A stretch of DNA of 64,000 nt, taken from assembly GCF_000242455.2 (NCBI RefSeq), contig NC_019892.1, positions 434,001 through 498,000 on the forward strand. Direction: 5' to 3'. This stretch comes from Singulisphaera acidiphila DSM 18658. Lineage in GTDB: Bacteria; Planctomycetota; Planctomycetia; Isosphaerales; Isosphaeraceae. Shown one piece after another: positions 36,910-49,500 of the stretch; within the stretch, counting starts at the first letter, position 1, and the number at the start of each line of letters is the position of its first letter. Made by a program: the position numbers and the translations under genes. The notes beneath the pieces were generated by a model, which saw nothing but the letters and a program-made list of their open reading frames with translations, had not been told where the DNA came from and ran no database searches.

Positions 36910-38292
36910 ATGACATCCTTCTCGAACCGTCTCCCTTGGCTGGTGCTTGTCCTGGTGGGAGCAGGACTCGCTGTCCCCTCCGCCAATGGGGCCGACGAGC
37001 CGGCCGTTGCGGCGGTCCCCAGCGGTTGGAGCAGCCAGGCGCCGCGAGCGGAGATCCAGCCTCGGTTCACCTACCTGCCCGAAGGGGGCCCGAATCATCG
37101 CGGCAGCTTCGTCATTGAGGCCGCCGCTCGCGAAGGCTTGATCGGGTGGTGGCAGAAGACGTTCCCGGTCCAGGGGGGCCGCGCCTACAAGTTCTCTGCA
37201 AAGCGCAAGGCCGACCGCATCGAGACCCCGCGTCAAGCGGCCGTCCCTCGGCTCACCTGGCAGGACGCTCGGGGCCGCTCCGTGCTTCGCGATAAGCCGA
37301 CCGTCGCCTCGTATCGCCCGGGCGGTCGCCCGGTCGCCGAGCCCGAGTTCCCCGCCGACCAAGGGGCCCCCGACGCCCACGGCTGGACCACTGTCAGCGC
37401 TGTGTACCACGTCCCGGCGGACGCTGCGCAGGCCCTGGTCGAACTGTCCTATCAGTGGGCACCAGGGGGGCGAGTCGAGTGGTCGGAGGTCGCGCTCGAA
37501 GAGACGTCGACTCCTTCACCGCGTCTGGTCCGCCTGGCGACGGTCCACCTCAAGCCGGAGAAGGGATCGACGAATCAGGAAAAGTGCGAGCAGTTCGCCG
37601 CGCCGATCGCCGAGGCTGCCCGCCAGAAGGCCGACCTGGTCGTGCTTCCCGAGACCTTGACCTACTTCGGCCGAGCTGGTTCCTCCTATGCTGACTGCGC
37701 CGAGCCGATCCCAGGTCCGTCCACCGAGTACTTCGGCCGGCTCGCCAAGCAGCACGACCTCTACATCGTGGCCGGCCTGCTCGAACGGGACAAGCCGCTC
37801 GTCTACAACGTAGCCGTCTTGATCGGCCCCGACGGCGCGATCGTCGGCAAGTACCGCAAGGTCACGCTGCCTCGGGGCGAGGTCACCGGCGGGATCACGC
37901 CGGGCCATGAGTACCCGGTCTTCACGACCCGGTTCGGCCGGGTCGGCATGATGATCTGCTATGACGGCTTCTTCCCCGAAGTCGCCCGCGCCCTGAGCAA
38001 CCGAGGCGCGGAGGTCATCGCCTGGCCGGTCTGGGGCTGCAACCCCCTCCTCGCCGCCGCCCGCGCCTGCGAGAACCACGTTTATCTGGTCAGCAGCACC
38101 TTCACCGACCCGAAAGACAACTGGACCATCTCCGCCATCTACGGCCACGACGGCCGCCCCCTGGCCCGCGCCTCGGAATGGGGAACCATCGCCCTCACCG
38201 AAGTCGACCTCGACGAGCCCTTATATTGGCACAGCCTGGGCGACTTCAAGGCTCAACTCCCCCGCCATCGCGCCCCAACCCCCGAGGAGTAG
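36910..38292 (+). CDS. Secreted carbon-nitrogen hydrolase (nitrilase superfamily)
   Basis: About 460 residues. The start is set at ATG 36910 (GTG 36907 is adjacent), with GGGAG upstream. The signal peptide ([19 protein letters not shown]) implies export. Residues ~45-205 form a beta-rich, CBM-like domain ([35 protein letters not shown]). The hydrolase domain follows, with the Glu-Lys-Cys triad visible: E248 in [12 protein letters not shown]317 in [10 protein letters not shown] and C350 in [10 protein letters not shown]. It hydrolyses a C-N bond (amide or nitrile) of an unknown substrate outside the cytoplasm. It ends 120 bp before the trailer end of the CRISPR array, with no functional link implied. 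Confidence 0.88.
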   Translation: MTSFSNRLPWLVLVLVGAGLAVPSANGADEPAVAAVPSGWSSQAPRAEIQPRFTYLPEGGPNHRGSFVIEAAAREGLIGWWQKTFPVQGGRAYKFSAKRKADRIETPRQAAVPRLTWQDARGRSVLRDKPTVASYRPGGRPVAEPEFPADQGAPDAHGWTTVSAVYHVPADAAQALVELSYQWAPGGRVEWSEVALEETSTPSPRLVRLATVHLKPEKGSTNQEKCEQFAAPIAEAARQKADLVVLPETLTYFGRAGSSYADCAEPIPGPSTEYFGRLAKQHDLYIVAGLLERDKPLVYNVAVLIGPDGAIVGKYRKVTLPRGEVTGGITPGHEYPVFTTRFGRVGMMICYDGFFPEVARALSNRGAEVIAWPVWGCNPLLAAARACENHVYLVSSTFTDPKDNWTISAIYGHDGRPLARASEWGTIALTEVDLDEPLYWHSLGDFKAQLPRHRAPTPEE

Positions 38293-38299
38293 CCCGCCT

Positions 38300-38412
38300 T
38301 CATTGCGCCTCGCTGTGGCCGGTCAGTTTTTCCAACAGCTTTTCCAGGTCGGGGAGATCGAAGGGCCTGACCAGGTGCCCGTCGCACCCCGCTGCTTTCG
38401 ACTGGCGTTGGT
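38300..38412 (-). pseudogene. Response-regulator receiver gene, last ~37 codons only
   Basis: Read on the minus strand, the bases next to the outermost CRISPR repeat encode SKAAGCDGHLVRPFDLPDLE and KLLEKLTGHSEAQ, then TGA. This is the C-terminal alpha4-beta5-alpha5 part of a CheY-like receiver: the KPxD-type Lys-Pro position reads RP and the last helix follows. The frame stops matching exactly where the repeat begins, so about 90 N-terminal residues, including the phospho-acceptor Asp, have been lost to the array. It was not in the ORF set because no start codon remains. Confidence 0.7.
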
Positions 38413-38557
38413 GTGCTCAACGCCTTGCGGCATCACAGAGGTCAGCACCAGGACTGACGTGACGCTTTTGTCTCCAATCGAAAAGTGCTCAACGCCTTGC
38501 GGCATCACAGAGGTCAGCACTGTGACAACCGGGACCTACACTCGTGGGATGCCACGC

Positions 38558-40111
38558 AACGTCGATTACTGATGCCTCATCCTGCTGCACTCATGTGCTT
38601 GTTTAGCAAGGCTTTCTGTTCCTGAGTCAGGGTGTGGAGCCCAGGCGGTTTCGGCGGCTTATGCGGTTTGCGACGAGGCCACTTGCGTGTGGCTTTCGGG
38701 CTCTTCTGCTTCCGGCACCCGGTGCGGCAGCCCGCGAGTCGCTCGTGGTAACACTTGACCTTGGGTTTCACGGCCGCGTCGATCTCCTTGCGGATCTCGA
38801 TCAGGACTTTGCGGGGGCTGATCACGGGGCCATCGGTCGCCGTCGCCGTCCGAAGCGCCAGGTCGGCATGCGCCAGGAGGATCTGCGTAGCCAGCAGTGA
38901 CAACTCGGCCTCGCGATGCACCAAGGCCACCGTGCGGCCGGCGAGTTTCACTTTATTGATTACACGCTTGTATGTACGAAATAGTCCTTCATTACGCCAT
39001 CTCCAGCGGTAGAATTTGGCGGCCGTCGCCGCCGATAGCCGGGCTGGGTCGAGGACGTCGGTCAGGAGCCAGACGTCGCGTTTGACCGCCCCCTTACCCT
39101 TGCCCTTGGCCGGGATCCGGATCAAGCGGCATTGGATCGGCGCTTTCCCTCTCTTCTGGACATAGTTCGGCCAGTACAAGACAGGGCCTTCGGTCCAATC
39201 CTCCAGGTTCGCCACTTCGAGGGTGTAGAGGTCGACCCGCGACGACATCCGGAACAGGAACGATCGCTTGACACCGAGGATCGCCCGGACCAGATCGAAG
39301 CCCATATAAGCGGCGTCGCAGACGATCAGGGCCTCAGGCGAGAGAGTGGCGAGCAAGTGCCTCAGATGCTCTTGCTCGGCCGCGGTGCCCGGGCCGAGTC
39401 GCCACGACCAAAGCAGTCCCGTGGGCAAGTGGACGAACGCCGTCAGCCAGACGTTGGGGGCCGCGTCGTTCTTGCCGGCCTGCCCGAGTCCTCGTTCCAA
39501 CTCGGGGGTGCGGGGACACTCGATCCGCGAACCGTCGCAGCCCATCGGCTCGAAGCCGTCGACAATCCGCCGCGACCCCAGTCGGGCGTGGATCTGTTGC
39601 CGAACCCCCGCGGCCAACGCCCTGAGTTGTCGCATGGGGCCGCGTCGCATCGCCTTCTGGAAGCCGACGAAGGTCTTTCCCGGGCGTCTTCGCGACTCAT
39701 GGCAGGCGACGTAGTATCCCCGGGCCTTCTCGAACCTCTCGGACTCGGAGTCGCCGGTGGCCCAGGTCATGGCGAGCATGACCACGACCAGCGGCTGGAG
39801 ATCCCACCGCGGCGCCGAACGCCTTTGAGGAACAACCCCTCGGGCTTGCTTCCAGACCGTCGGGGTGAGAAACTGTCGGACATAGCCGATCAACGACTGC
39901 GGTTGCTGCAAGCCTTGCAGCGTCCGAGCTGCCTTCATCGCCGTTCTTCCTCAATCCAGGTGAGTGCCGGTTGCTAGCCGCACCCATCATGACGAAGAAC
40001 GGCGATTTTTTGCCCCCTCTCTCCCGAACGAACCGCAGCCACGGGGCGGTAGTAATTCTCTGGTCCCGTGAGAGTTACATCCGTTGTTGACGACGCCGAG
40101 TTACTGACGTT
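38558..40111. mobile_element. IS4-family insertion inside a CRISPR spacer
   Basis: 1554 bp. The ends share AACGTC followed by an imperfect GTTACT/GATTACT block. An 11-bp direct repeat GGATGCCACGC lies at 38547-38557 and 40112-40122. Removing the element and one copy leaves a 37-bp spacer (38521-38557) running directly into the repeat at 40123, so the insertion point is at the very end of a spacer. It carries one transposase gene. Confidence 0.92.
38577..39938 (-). CDS. IS4-family transposase
   Basis: 453 residues. The DDE acids are visible in MGCDGSRIECP (first Asp), LIVCDAAYMGFDL (second Asp) and YRWRWRNEGLFRTYKR, which fits the Y-x2-R-x3-E-x6-K signature of IS4. The C-terminus is strongly basic (RKWPRRKPHKPPKPPG). 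The frame is intact, so the element may be active. The 11-bp target duplication agrees with IS4-type insertion. Confidence 0.93.
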   Translation of the reverse strand: MKAARTLQGLQQPQSLIGYVRQFLTPTVWKQARGVVPQRRSAPRWDLQPLVVVMLAMTWATGDSESERFEKARGYYVACHESRRRPGKTFVGFQKAMRRGPMRQLRALAAGVRQQIHARLGSRRIVDGFEPMGCDGSRIECPRTPELERGLGQAGKNDAAPNVWLTAFVHLPTGLLWSWRLGPGTAAEQEHLRHLLATLSPEALIVCDAAYMGFDLVRAILGVKRSFLFRMSSRVDLYTLEVANLEDWTEGPVLYWPNYVQKRGKAPIQCRLIRIPAKGKGKGAVKRDVWLLTDVLDPARLSAATAAKFYRWRWRNEGLFRTYKRVINKVKLAGRTVALVHREAELSLLATQILLAHADLALRTATATDGPVISPRKVLIEIRKEIDAAVKPKVKCYHERLAGCRTGCRKQKSPKATRKWPRRKPHKPPKPPGLHTLTQEQKALLNKHMSAAG

Positions 40112-40483
40112 GGATGCCACGCGTGCTCAACGCCTTGCGGCATCACAGAGGTCAGCACGGGAATTGTTCGCGCCCAGGCAAATCTCGGGTTGCAGTGCTC
40201 AACGCCTTGCGGCATCACAGAGGTCGGCACATCGACCGGTAGATCCGGTGGCCATCTAGGTTGAGCGGTGCTCAACGCCTTGCGGCATCACAGAGGTCGG
40301 CACCCAACGAGGAATCATGAGCGTGGACGGCGTGAAGAGGTGCTCAACGCCTTGCGGCATCACAGAGGTCGGCACGAGTCCCGCGAGATCGGAATGCCGC
40401 GCGGGGATCGGGTGCTCAACGCCTTGCGGCATCACAGAGGTCGGCACGGAAGCCCCCTCCGACACCGGGCTCCTCTCAAAAAG

Positions 40484-40519
40484 GTGCTCAACGCCTTGCG
40501 ACATCACATTGGTCGGAGC
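40484..40519 (-). repeat. Degenerate CRISPR repeat inside the array
   Basis: Read on the plus strand, this repeat differs from consensus at several positions (GCGACATC for GCGGCATC, CATTGGTC for AGAGGTC, GGAGC for GGCAC). It lies eight repeats from the trailer end, yet its neighbours on both sides are consensus. The following 35-bp spacer contains a run of eight T. The CRISPR terminal stem cannot form, so processing here may fail. Confidence 0.85.
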
Positions 40520-43500
40520 TTGATATGAGAATGCGTTGTGTTTTTTTTAGTGGTGTGCTCAACGCCTTGCGGCATCACAGAGGTCGGCACGTTCCACTCC
40601 GGCGAGGGGTCGAGCAAGGCTTCAAGTGCTCAACGCCTTGCGGCATCACAGAGGTCGGCACCCGAAGTTATCCGCGGTGGGCGGGGCCGGGCGGAAGCGT
40701 GCTCAACGCCTTGCGGCATCACAGAGGTCGGCACATTCGATACGCTGAATCTCCTGCCTCGCCTCACTTGTGCTCAACGCCTTGCGGCATCACAGAGGTC
40801 GGCACTCGAGCTGCTTACGGGCGAGCTGCCCCTCTGGGGAAGGTGCTCAACGCCTTGCGGCATCACAGAGGTCGGCACGCCTTGGGGTCGACGGGCTTGA
40901 CAAGGAACCGCTCGGACATGTGCTCAACGCCTTGCGGCATCACAGAGGTCGGCACCGGCAGCGACGGGAGCGTTTGGTCGAGATGGGATCGAGTGCTCAA
41001 CGCCTTGCGGCATCACAGAGGTCGGCACCGGATTGCCCCCCCACCCGATGGATCGGGTGGGGGGGGCTCAACGCCTTGCGGCATCACAGAGGTCGGCACT
41101 TATCACCATCGCCTGGCTTCAGGGTCGCATGCAGTGCTCAACGCCTTGCGGCATCACAGAGGTCGGCACGAGAAGGAACGCGCGCTCGAGCTTCGCGACA
41201 CGATGTGCTCAACGCCTTGCGGCATCACAGAGGTCGGCACTCGTGTCGGAGACACTCCTAGTTCAGCCGCCAGAAGTGCTCAACGCCTTGCGGCATCACA
41301 GAGGTCGGCACAAATAGTACGAGTTTGAGGAGGAAGCACGATATCTGGTGCTCAACGCCTTGCGGCATCACAGAGGTCGGCACCTTCTATAACTTCGTCA
41401 ACAAAGACGCCCAGAGCTAGTGCTCAACGCCTTGCGGCATCACAGAGGTCGGCACAAGACGTGACTTGGCATAGACTCCGTCATACCTTCGGAAGCGTGC
41501 TCAACGCCTTGCGGCATCACAGAGGTCGGCACCTCCATAGTGGCGGCGGGTTTGGCGAGCAGCACAGCGTGCTCAACGCCTTGCGGCATCACAGAGGTCG
41601 GCACGATCCTCGCCAGAGGACTCGATCGAGAATTGAAGGTGCTCAACGTCTTGCGGCATCACAGAGGTCGGCACATCACGATACTCGACCTTGGCATTGG
41701 CGCAGTCGACATGTGCTCAACGCCTTGCAGCATCACAGAGGTCGGCACCCTGTGCGTGCGCGTCACGTGTACGTGCGTGCGTAGTGCTCAACGCCTTGCG
41801 GCATCACAGAGGTCGGCACTCTGCGAAGCGGTGTAATAATCGAAGCCATGTTCGTGCTCAACGCCTTGCGGCATCACAGAGGCCGGCACCTTCAATGGCG
41901 AAGTCCTCGCCCAGGTCGATGGCCGTGCTCAACGCCTTGCGGCATCACAGAGGTCGGCACAGCCTACCGGCCTCTGACTCGGTTCGAGGATCTGAAGGTG
42001 CTCAACGCCTTGCGGCATCACAGAGGTCGGCACGCTGAGCTGCGAGAGCGCCAGGATTGGCATGTTGGTGCTCAACGCCTTGCGGCATCACAGAGGTCGG
42101 CACACCTCCAGCGAACGAGCGAGCAGGTATGCCTGATCGTGCTCAACGCCTTGCGGCATCACAGAGGTCGGCACACAACCTGATATGCGAGCAGGCTGTG
42201 CTTGCCCATGTGTGCTCAACGCCTTGCGGCATCACAGAGGTCGGCACGGACGACGCGCGGTCCCTCGCGATCAGGTTTGCCGTGTGCTCAACGCCTTGCG
42301 GCATCACAGAGGTCGGCACTTGAACTCTTTGTTGATAGACTTGTCGGCTTTCAGTGCTCAACGCCTTGCGGCATCACAGAGGTCGGCACCGGCAACGCTG
42401 GGATAGAGTTGGGTCTGGTAACGCCAGTGCTCAACGCCTTGCGGCATCACAGAGGTCGGCACGCAGCGTGACGGTGCCGATCGCTACTTTCTGCTCGCTG
42501 TGCTCAACGCCTTGCGGCATCACAGAGGTCGGCACCATATCCTCGATTGGGCGGCCGATCTCGGCTATCCCGAGTGCTCAACGCCTTGCGGCATCACAGA
42601 GGTCGGCACAAGCGAGGTTGCGTAGGGGTTCTTCACTGGGATATGTGCTCAACGCCTTGCGGCATCACAGAGGTCGGCACAGAAACGACTGTTTTGACTA
42701 CGGCGACTTGGCCGTGTGCTCAACGCCTTGCGGCATCACAGAGGTCGGCACGAGTTGAGCACCGGGTCAGCCCGGATCATGCTGACGTGCTCAACGCCTT
42801 GCGGCATCACAGAGGTCGGCACAAAAGGGTCGTGATCCGTGGGGCCGGCGGCGTCTGTGCTCAACGCCTTGCGGCATCACAGAGGTCGGCACCCAGTGGC
42901 TCGTGTCGGCGGAGTATGGAGGTAGGAAGTGCTCAACGCCTTGCGGCATCACAGAGGTCGGCACAGCGATGGAGAGCGACCAATACACTGCGTCTGAGGA
43001 GGTGCTCAACGCCTTGCGGCATCACAGAGGTCGGCACAAATCGGAGACGGAAAGCAGGTTCCGCGACGGGAGGTGCTCAACGCCTTGCGGCATCACAGAG
43101 GTCGGCACATCCAAGCGATGCCGGTTTGCCGCTTGGAGAGATGTGCTCAACGCCTTGCGGCATCACAGAGGTCGGCACCCCACAGGTGTCACCGCGCAGG
43201 CCGATGGGCAGGATGTGCTCAACGCCTTGCGGCATCACAGAGGTCGGCACAGTACGCGACCGAGGCGAGAGACGGCTACACGGTGTGCTCAACGCCTTGC
43301 GGCATCACAGAGGTCGGCACTTAGTCGCCATCGGTTTCTAAGTTTCAGCTTACGCTGTGCTCAACGCCTTGCGGCATCACAGAGGTCGGCACCTACGACG
43401 GCTGAATCCGAAATCTATGGTCGGGCTGTGCTCAACGCCTTGCGGCATCACAGAGGTCGGCACCTCGGCCTTGAGCCGTTCGATCATCGCGGCGAGCTGT

Positions 43501-46500
43501 GCTCAACGCCTTGCGGCATCACAGAGGTCGGCACGTCGTCGAGGTCGACCAGGCTGGCCGAATTGCGGAGGTGCTCAACGCCTTGCGGCATCACAGAGGT
43601 CGGCACCCTGGCTCACCAGGGCCAGGGCGAGTAGGAGGACGTGGTGCTCAACGCCTTGCGGCATCACAGAGGTCGGCACAGGCGTTTCCCGGTCCGTCCA
43701 GGACGCCACGGATGGGTGCTCAACGCCTTGCGGCATCACAGAGGTCGGCACTCACCCGATCAGGTGTTCAGACCCGGCCCGGGACTGTGCTCAACGCCTT
43801 GCGGCATCACAGAGGTCGGCACCCGCGGCCAACTCGCTCTTGGCGTCCCGGTAGAATGCCGCGTGCTCAACGCCTTGCGGCATCACAGAGGTCGGCACGC
43901 CGCAACCGCAATCGTGGTTCGAGCTCGGCGCCGCGTGCTCAACGCCTTGCGGCATCACAGAGGTCGGCACAGGCGGCCTCTCCCCCTCTCTCTGGCTCGC
44001 CGTTGCGTGCTCAACGCCTTGCGGCATCACAGAGGTCGGCACTCCGGACCTGGAAGATATCACCAAGCCTGGATGCGTGTGCTCAACGCCTTGCGGCATC
44101 ACAGAGGTCGGCACAGCCTGGTGATCGTCACCGGCCCGGGGCAGACGGTGTGCTCAACGCCTTGCGGCATCACAGAGGTCGGCACGAGGTCCCCGTGACG
44201 GCCGAATCCACGTTTGCCGGGTGCTCAACGCCTTGCGGCATCACAGAGGTCGGCACATTTTGCCGAGCCGGATGACAATCCCGCCGAAGCCCTGTGCTCA
44301 ACGCCTTGCGGCATCACAGAGGTCGGCACGGCGGTGAATGCTCGATTCCGATCCCGTGCCCGACCTGTGCTCAACGCCTTGCGGCATCACAGAGGTCGGC
44401 ACGCATCGTCCGACCAGATTGTTGCCGCGACTTGACCTGTGCTCAACGCCTTGCGGCATCACAGAGGTCGGCACACACCGCAATCACCCAGATCACGACC
44501 GGCGCATCGAACCTGTGCTCAACGCCTTGCGGCATCACAGAGGTCGGCACGGGGTTTCTACGCGCGGCTCACCGGCTCGGCGAACCGTGCTCAACGCCTT
44601 GCGGCATCACAGAGGTCGGCACACCTCCACCAGACCGTCGCGATCCGAACCGAGATGTGCTCAACGCCTTGCGGCATCACAGAGGTCGGCACAGCGGGCG
44701 GGCTCCGCTTGGATTTCCCGGGCGATGTGCTCAACGCCTTGCGGCATCACAGAGGTCGGCACCCCGAGGAAGTTGGGCCGACGGCCGCCGACGGCTTGTG
44801 CTCAACGCCTTGCGGCATCACAGAGGTCGGCACGTTTTTGCGTTCAACTCGTTCTCTTGTTCGTTCGTGTGCTCAACGCCTTGCGGCATCACAGAGGTCG
44901 GCACCTTCGCCAGCTTGTCTTTCGCCTGCTCTGTGATCCGGTGCTCAACGCCTTGCGGCATCACAGAGGTCGGCACTTCGGCTTCGGAACGACTATCACG
45001 ATCTTGCCGAGTGCTCAACGCCTTGCGGCATCACAGAGGTCGGCACAAACGCCATCCGTGATGGGATAAAGCGCAACGACGTGCTCAACGCCTTGCGGCA
45101 TCACAGAGGTCGGCACCGGCACCGGCCGGGTCGGGCCCGTCGTTGTCGTCGTGTGCTCAACGCCTTGCGGCATCACAGAGGTCGGCACCCAAGCCGCGCG
45201 GATCTACCGCAAGGCGATGGAGGCTGTGCTCAACGCCTTGCGGCATCACAGAGATCGGCACACCGCCGTCATTGATCGTCCAAAATTTAGGCGACAAGTG
45301 CTCAACGCCTTGCGGCATCACAGAGGTCGGCACATGCGCGGGTACAAACCGGGCAAGGCATCGGGTGGAGGTGCTCAACGCCTTGCGGCATCACAGAGGT
45401 CGGCACCGGTCGGACCTGGCTTATCCACCTCCTGGCCGATCGAGTGCTCAACGCCTTGCGGCATCACAGAGGTCGGCACGGCCAACTCCGGGCCGGCTCG
45501 AGGAGATCGCTTGCGTGCTCAACGCCTTGCGGCATCACAGAGGTCGGCACATCACCGATGAGGGTGTTTGGCCAGCCACCGGCCAGGTGCTCAACGCCTT
45601 GCGGCATCACAGAGGTCGGCACCCTGTAGTGCCGCAGTCCCCGCAAGGGCTGGAGTAACTGTGCTCAACGCCTTGCGGCATCACAGAGGTCGGCACCGGA
45701 CGAAGCTACCCACAGGGGAAGCCATGTCTTCGTGCTCAACGCCTTGCGGCATCACAGAGGTCGGCACCCTTCAGGGTGCCGTCCTGGTACATGCGGAAGA
45801 GTTGTGCTCAACGCCTTGCGGCATCACAGAGGTCGGCACACGTCACCGGAAGGCCGGGCAATCTGGCGTGAATTGTGCTCAACGCCTTGCGGCATCACAG
45901 AGGTCGGCACTCGGAAAACTCTCCTTCGAGCGCCTGAGCGGCTGAGTGCTCAACGCCTTGCGGCATCACAGAGGTCGGCACATCATGAACGGTAATTGGC
46001 TCGTAAATAAGAACGTTGTGCTCAACGCCTTGCGGCATCACAGAGGTCGGCACACGAGCTGCCTGGGGGCATTCGAGACCGACGAGAGGTCGTGCTCAAC
46101 GCCTTGCGGCATCACAGAGGTCGGCACTGTCCTTTCGCAGACATCTTGCGAGCGTAAGTCAAGGGTGCTCAACGCCTTGCGGCATCACAGAGGTCGGCAC
46201 CCACGGATCCACCCAGCAACCTCGCTCATGCGCACCCGTGCTCAACGCCTTGCGGCATCACAGAGGTCGGCACCCGATCCCCGACGAGACGGTGTAAGCC
46301 GACGCGTGTGCTCAACGCCTTGCGGCATCACAGAGGTCGGCACACGGCCCCAACCAGGCATGGCAAATCTTGGGGCAGCATGTGCTCAACGCCTTGCGGC
46401 ATCACAGAGGTCGGCACCCAGCTCCCGAAGTCTACCGCGATGGGATGGGCTAGTGCTCAACGCCTTGCGGCATCACAGAGGTCGGCACGAGTGCTTGCGT

Positions 46501-49500
46501 AGCCATAACCAGGGCTGTGGGCAGGTGCTCAACGCCTTGCGGCATCACAGAGGTCGGCACCCCGACATTCCGGAGCCATCCGGCCCGTTTTATTCGAAGT
46601 GCTCAACGCCTTGCGGCATCACAGAGGTCGGCACCCTGACGGCCCAATCTCGGCCGCCCAGGGTCAGGCAACGTGCTCAACGCCTTGCGGCATCACAGAG
46701 GTCGGCACGTCGATCCTCGCGTCACGAGGCGTCGACCAGCGAATGTGCTCAACGCCTTGCGGCATCACAGAGGTCGGCACGCGAGGCGACGCACCGCTGC
46801 AGGTCCGCCTTTGACAGTGCTCAACGCCTTGCGGCATCACAGAGGTCGGCACCTCTACGACGGCAACGCGCCCGCGACGGCGAACACCGAGTGCTCAACG
46901 CCTTGCGGCATCACAGAGGTCGGCACACGGATCCGGACTTGGTCCTTGAGCAGCTTACGAAGGTGCTCAACGCCTTGCGGCATCACAGAGGTCGGCACCC
47001 GGAGAACGCGTGTGTGGTCGGACCGGAATCGGGTGCTCAACGCCTTGCGGCATCACAGAGGTCGGCACGAGAGTGAGGATCGGGAACGCGAGCAACACCA
47101 GGCGTGCTCAACGCCTTGCGGCATCACAGAGGTCGGCACGATAATCATCGCGCTGGTCGTTTCGGCGGTCGCCGGTGCTCAACGCCTTGCGGCATCACAG
47201 AGGTCGGCACGCGATCGCCTCGAAGATTTGGCGGTGGCGGGCCGCAAGTTGTGCTCAACGCCTTGCGGCATCACAGAGGTCGGCACCCAACGACTCTCGC
47301 GGTCAGCCAACTCGGCGTTGGTCGTGTGCTCAACGCCTTGCGGCATCACAGAGGTCGGCACAGAGACAGCGCTTTGGCTTCCTGAACCGCTTCGGAATGT
47401 GCTCAACGCCTTGCGGCATCACAGAGGTCGGCACGGTATCGTCGCGGGCCTCGATATCCTTGTTCGTAGGTGCTCAACGCCTTGCGGCATCACAGAGGTC
47501 GGCACGACTCCGTTGCGGAGTTCGTCCCTAGGCGACCTGGTGCTCAACGCCTTGCGGCATCACAGAGGTCGGCACCCAGAACGCCATCACTAGATCATTC
47601 CAGTTGCCGAAGATGTGCTCAACGCCTTGCGGCATCACAGAGGTCGGCACCAACCCATGTTTGCAGAAACACGCGACCTTCTTCGAGTGCTCAACGCCTT
47701 GCGGCATCACAGAGGTCGGCACATCATCTTCGGCGACTCGGCCGGCACGATCATCGCGGGTGCTCAACGCCTTGCGGCATCACAGAGGTCGGCACAAGAA
47801 CAGTTCGGCGGCTGAGGCTGTGTCGTAGCGTGCTCAACGCCTTGCGGCATCACAGAGGTCGGCACAGGACTTGATCGGCGGCGGAAGCGCGTCCACACCC
47901 GGTGCTCAACGCCTTGCGGCATCACAGAGGTCGGCACTTCAACCATTGTTCCCCCAGCCACGAACACGACCGCGTGCTCAACGCCTTGCGGCATCACAGA
48001 GGTCGGCACTTTGGAGAAATCCAGTGAGCAATGGAAGGCAGAATTGTGCTCAACGCCTTGCGGCATCACAGAGGTCGGCACCACCAGCAACGAGAAGTGG
48101 TAGACGTCCAAGTCGTGTGCTCAACGCCTTGCGGCATCACAGAGGTCGGCACTCCACGGCCGCGAGACCGAATGTCCTTTCGCAGAGTGCTCAACGCCTT
48201 GCGGCATCACAGAGGTCGGCACCGCACTGCACCGCCACACTTCGACGACGCGATCATGGTGCTCAACGCCTTGCGGCATCACAGAGGTCGGCACATGGTG
48301 GGGAGAGGGACGCCCGTGGCGACCGTGAGTGCTCAACGCCTTGCGGCATCACAGAGGTCGGCACCACCCGCCTCATCGCCGGGTTGTGGTACCCGGCGAT
48401 CGTGCTCAACGCCTTGCGGCATCACAGAGGTCGGCACAATTGGTTCATCTGCCTTCACGCCCTCATTCCGACGTGCTCAACGCCTTGCGGCATCACAGAG
48501 GTCGGCACCATCTCGCCGTCCTCCCACCCGGTTTCGACCGACGTGCTCAACGCCTTGCGGCATCACAGAGGTCGGCACGTGTCCACGGGGATGCTACCAG
48601 GAAGGGTATCACGCGTGCTCAACGCCTTGCGGCATCACAGAGGTCGGCACGCCGTGGCGCAACGCGGGTCTCCTTCAGCGGGGCGTGCTCAACGCCTTGC
48701 GGCATCACAGAGGTCGGCACGGTGACCCCCAAACGGATCAGCGGTGCGAAGTTCGGGTGCTCAACGCCTTGCGGCATCACAGAGGTCGGCACAATACGTG
48801 CCGACGATCCCGATGAAGGCCCGCCCGGTGTGCTCAACGCCTTGCGGCATCACAGAGGTCGGCACCCTGGACCGGTCGAGGAGTTTCTCTTGGACGAGGT
48901 GTGCTCAACGCCTTGCGGCATCACAGAGGTCGGCACAGGTAGTTGCCGTTCCGGTCTGCCCTCATGCTCGCGTGCTCAACGCCTTGCGGCATCACAGAGG
49001 TCGGCACTCCGCTTACCGGTGTCCAGATGACCGGAGCCCAGTTGTGCTCAACGCCTTGCGGCATCACAGAGGTCGGCACTCAATTCCTCTGGCTTCACTC
49101 CGAGGCCCTTCGCGATGTGCTCAACGCCTTGCGGCATCACAGAGGTCGGCACGCTCAGGACGGGAGACACCGAAGCCACATCTTCACTGTGCTCAACGCC
49201 TTGCGGCATCACAGAGGTCGGCACGAAGTTGCTTGAGCGCACCCTGCCGATCACCGGCCCCGTGTGCTCAACGCCTTGCGGCATCACAGAGGTCGGCACG
49301 CCGTGCGATCTTGCTGTCCCTGCTGGACACGGCGTGTGCTCAACGCCTTGCGGCATCACAGAGGTCGGCACGGTGCTTGCCTTCATGCTCTATGGACTCC
49401 ACCAAGATGTGCTCAACGCCTTGCGGCATCACAGAGGTCGGCACTCCGATCATATTCACCGGCCACTCGGTGCCGGCCATGTGCTCAACGCCTTGCGGCA

